NCBI GenBank assembly: GCA_020025395.1
Contig: JAHHSE010000109.1
Span: 1-5,206 of the forward strand
Source: Oscillospiraceae bacterium
Lineage (GTDB): Bacteria > Bacillota > Clostridia > Oscillospirales > Oscillospiraceae
Reading direction: 5' to 3'
DNA: 5,206 nucleotides
Shown: piece after piece, positions 3,438 through 5,206 of the stretch
Numbering within the stretch: position 1 is the first letter of the stretch
Layout: each line of letters starts with the position of its first letter
Notes under the pieces: model-generated
Told to the model about the DNA's origin: nothing
Databases searched by the model: none
Seen by the model: the letters and a program-made list of their open reading frames with translations, nothing else
Translations under genes and position numbers: made by a program

Positions 3438-5206
3438 ATGTTATTTCAGACCACACAGGACCACGAGCAGCTTCGTGGAAAGCTCCGCGCTTTTGTGGAG
3501 GAGGAGGTGAAGCCCATCGCCTTCATGCTGGACCAGCAGAATGAATTTCCCGACGAAGCGGTCAAAAAGCTGGGGCAAAATGGCTGGATGGGCATTCCCT
3601 ATCCCAAGGAGTACGGCGGCGCCGGACTGGACGCCATCAGTTATGCCATTGCCGTGGAGGAGCTTTCCCGTGTGGACGGCGGCTTCGGCGTCATTCTGTC
3701 CGCCCATGTCTCCCTCGGCTCCTGGCCCATCTTTGCCTTCGGCACCGAGGAGCAGAAGAAAAAGTATCTGGTCCCCCTGGCCAAGGGAGAAAAGATCGGT
3801 GCCTTCGGTCTGACAGAACCAAATGCCGGCTCCGATGCGGGCGGCACCGAGACCACCGCGGTGGACAAGGGAGATCACTGGCTCCTCAACGGCGGCAAGA
3901 TCTTCATCACCAACGCCCCCAAGGCGGACACCTATGTGGTCTTTGCCGTCACCACCCCCGACATCGGCACCCGGGGCATTTCCGCCTTTATTGTGGAGAA
4001 GGGCTGGAAGGGATTTGAATTCGGGGACCATTATGACAAGATGGGCATCCGTTCCTCCTCCACCGCCGAACTGATTTTCAACGATGTCAAGGTACCCAAG
4101 GAAAACCTGCTGGGCAAAGAGGGCGAGGGATTCAAGATCGCCATGGCCACCCTGGACGGCGGCCGGATCGGCATTGCGGCCCAGGCGCTGGGCATTGCCC
4201 AGGGCGCCTTCGAGCAGGCTCTGGATTACGCTAAGGAGCGCATCCAGTTCGGCAAGCCCATTGCCGCCCAGCAGACCATCAGCTTCAAGCTGGCGGACAT
4301 GGCCACCAAGCTGCGCTGCGCCCGCTTCCTCATCTACTCCTCCGCCGAGCTGAAGGAGCATCATGCCCCTTATGGCATGGAGTCCGCCATGGCGAAAATG
4401 TACGCCTCCGACATTGCTCTGGAAGTGACCAACGACGCCGTTCAGATCTTTGGCGGAACCGGATTCCTCAAGGGCATGGATGTGGAGCGGATGTACCGGG
4501 ATGCCAAGATTACCACCATCTACGAGGGCACCAACGAGATTCAGCGGGTGGTCATCGCCTCCCACCTCATCGGCAAAATGCCCAAGGAGAGCGGCGGCGG
4601 CGGCCGGTCCGTTGCCAAAAAGCCCGCTCCCATCACCGGGGTGCGCAAGAAGATGATCTTCAAGGAAGGGGACAGCAGGGAGAAGGTGGCTGCCCTGGTG
4701 GCCGCCCTGAAGAAGGACGGACACGATTTTACCGTGGGCATTGCCGCCGATACCCCCATCGCTCAGGCCGAGCGGGTGGTCTCTGCCGGTAAGGGCATTG
4801 GAGAGCAGAAGAACATGAAGCTCATCCAGGATCTGGCCGCCGCCGCCGGCGCCGCCATCGGGTCCTCCCGTCCTGTCGCGGAGACGCTCAAATATCTCCC
4901 CCTGAATCGTTATGTGGGTATGTCCGGTCAGAAGTTTACCGGAAATCTGTACATCGCCTGCGGTGTCTCCGGTGCCACCCAGCACCTCAAGGGCATCAAG
5001 GATGCCTCCACCATCGTAGCCATCAACAAAAACGGAAACGCCCCCATCTTTAAAAACTGTGACTATGGCATTGTGGGAGATGTGGCGGAGATTCTGCCCC
5101 TGCTCACCGCCGCCCTGGACACCGGTAAGAAGCAGCCTGCGCCTCCCATGGTCAAGATGAAGCGCCCCCCCGCCCCCAAGCCCACTCCCCTCGGCAAGCA
5201 CTATGT
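3438..5206 (+). CDS. Acyl-CoA dehydrogenase fused to the ETF-alpha FAD domain (3' end beyond window)
   Basis: The gene opens at ATG 3438-3440, 7 bases after GGAGGA (3425-3430), and runs 589 codons to the right edge without a stop. Residues 1-380 form a complete short-chain (butyryl-CoA type) acyl-CoA dehydrogenase. The flavin signature is GLTEPNAGSDAGG (124-136), the second family signature is QIFGGTGFLKGMDVERMYRD, and the catalytic base is Glu363 in IYEGTNEIQR. A Gly/Lys/Pro linker (about 383-400) leads to a roughly 160-residue segment matching the C-terminal domain of electron transfer flavoprotein alpha. That segment contains VVSAGKGIG, the flavin-binding GVSGATQHLKG (509-519), IVAINKNGNAPIF and DYGIVGD (542-548). 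The ETF-alpha N-terminal domain is absent. A Pro/Lys-rich tail ends in GKHYV, which resembles the first residues of rubredoxin, so a further domain may follow. Likely role: flavin-dependent oxidation or reduction of a short acyl-CoA with a built-in electron shuttle. Codon use is strongly C- and G-ending, typical of high expression. Confidence 0.92.
   Translation, partial: MLFQTTQDHEQLRGKLRAFVEEEVKPIAFMLDQQNEFPDEAVKKLGQNGWMGIPYPKEYGGAGLDAISYAIAVEELSRVDGGFGVILSAHVSLGSWPIFAFGTEEQKKKYLVPLAKGEKIGAFGLTEPNAGSDAGGTETTAVDKGDHWLLNGGKIFITNAPKADTYVVFAVTTPDIGTRGISAFIVEKGWKGFEFGDHYDKMGIRSSSTAELIFNDVKVPKENLLGKEGEGFKIAMATLDGGRIGIAAQALGIAQGAFEQALDYAKERIQFGKPIAAQQTISFKLADMATKLRCARFLIYSSAELKEHHAPYGMESAMAKMYASDIALEVTNDAVQIFGGTGFLKGMDVERMYRDAKITTIYEGTNEIQRVVIASHLIGKMPKESGGGGRSVAKKPAPITGVRKKMIFKEGDSREKVAALVAALKKDGHDFTVGIAADTPIAQAERVVSAGKGIGEQKNMKLIQDLAAAAGAAIGSSRPVAETLKYLPLNRYVGMSGQKFTGNLYIACGVSGATQHLKGIKDASTIVAINKNGNAPIFKNCDYGIVGDVAEILPLLTAALDTGKKQPAPPMVKMKRPPAPKPTPLGKHY

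Noticed and set aside
4578..4640. The dehydrogenase-ETF junction as a sequencing-error fusion of two genes
   Set aside because: The frame is continuous through a Gly/Lys/Pro linker typical of natural domain joins. There is no internal ribosome site with a start, and only the C-terminal ETF-alpha domain is present rather than a whole etfA gene.
3441..5201. A 586-codon open frame on the minus strand opposite the fusion gene
   Set aside because: It is the exact antisense of a clearly coding gene. Its low-complexity Gly/Leu/His-rich product has no motifs, and it stays open because the sense gene prefers C- and G-ending codons.

Overview
The window looks like chromosomal DNA from a moderately GC-rich anaerobic Firmicute, most plausibly a gut butyrate-forming Oscillospirales-type organism (Flavonifractor, Oscillibacter or Intestinimonas-like). 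This placement is inferred from three things: strong purine-rich Shine-Dalgarno sites, a butyryl-CoA-dehydrogenase-type enzyme fused to an electron-transfer-flavoprotein domain, and an anaerobic hydantoinase/NfnA-type gene pair. It was not established by any database search. There are no tRNA, rRNA, CRISPR or insertion sequences in view.

Left half (1-2614, minus strand): a tight three-gene operon read right to left. It begins with a small unrecognised protein of 144 residues (2180-2614). Next, after 12 bases, comes a complete dihydropyrimidinase/D-hydantoinase (797-2167) with all the expected metal-site residues. After 19 more bases comes an NfnA/SudB/PyrK-like FAD, NAD and [2Fe-2S] oxidoreductase subunit (777 down to base 1), which runs off the left edge. 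A good promoter (TAGACA, 17 bases, TATGAT) lies just upstream of the operon. Together these genes suggest reductive breakdown, or possibly salvage, of cyclic ureides such as dihydropyrimidines or purine-derived rings. The flavoprotein would move electrons between NAD(P)H, ferredoxin and a partner subunit outside the window.

Middle (2615-2987): a 373-base divergent control region. It holds the leftward promoter with a small palindrome over its -35, then a GC-rich stretch of stacked hairpins (about 2721-2862) that looks like a structured RNA. It ends with a near-consensus rightward promoter (TTGACA, 17 bases, TAGGAT) whose -35 is buried in a 19-base palindrome.

Right half (2988-5206, plus strand): an Rrf2-family regulator with a cysteine-rich C-terminal half, probably an iron-sulfur or thiol sensor, that appears to start at a rare ATT codon. 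It is followed 45 bases later, with no visible terminator between, by an acyl-CoA dehydrogenase. This enzyme is fused in frame to the FAD-binding C-terminal domain of electron transfer flavoprotein alpha, and the gene continues past the right edge. The layout suggests a redox- or iron-sulfur-responsive repressor that controls itself and the fused dehydrogenase. The most unusual points are the ATT start, the palindrome over the promoter, the fusion enzyme and the structured intergenic region.
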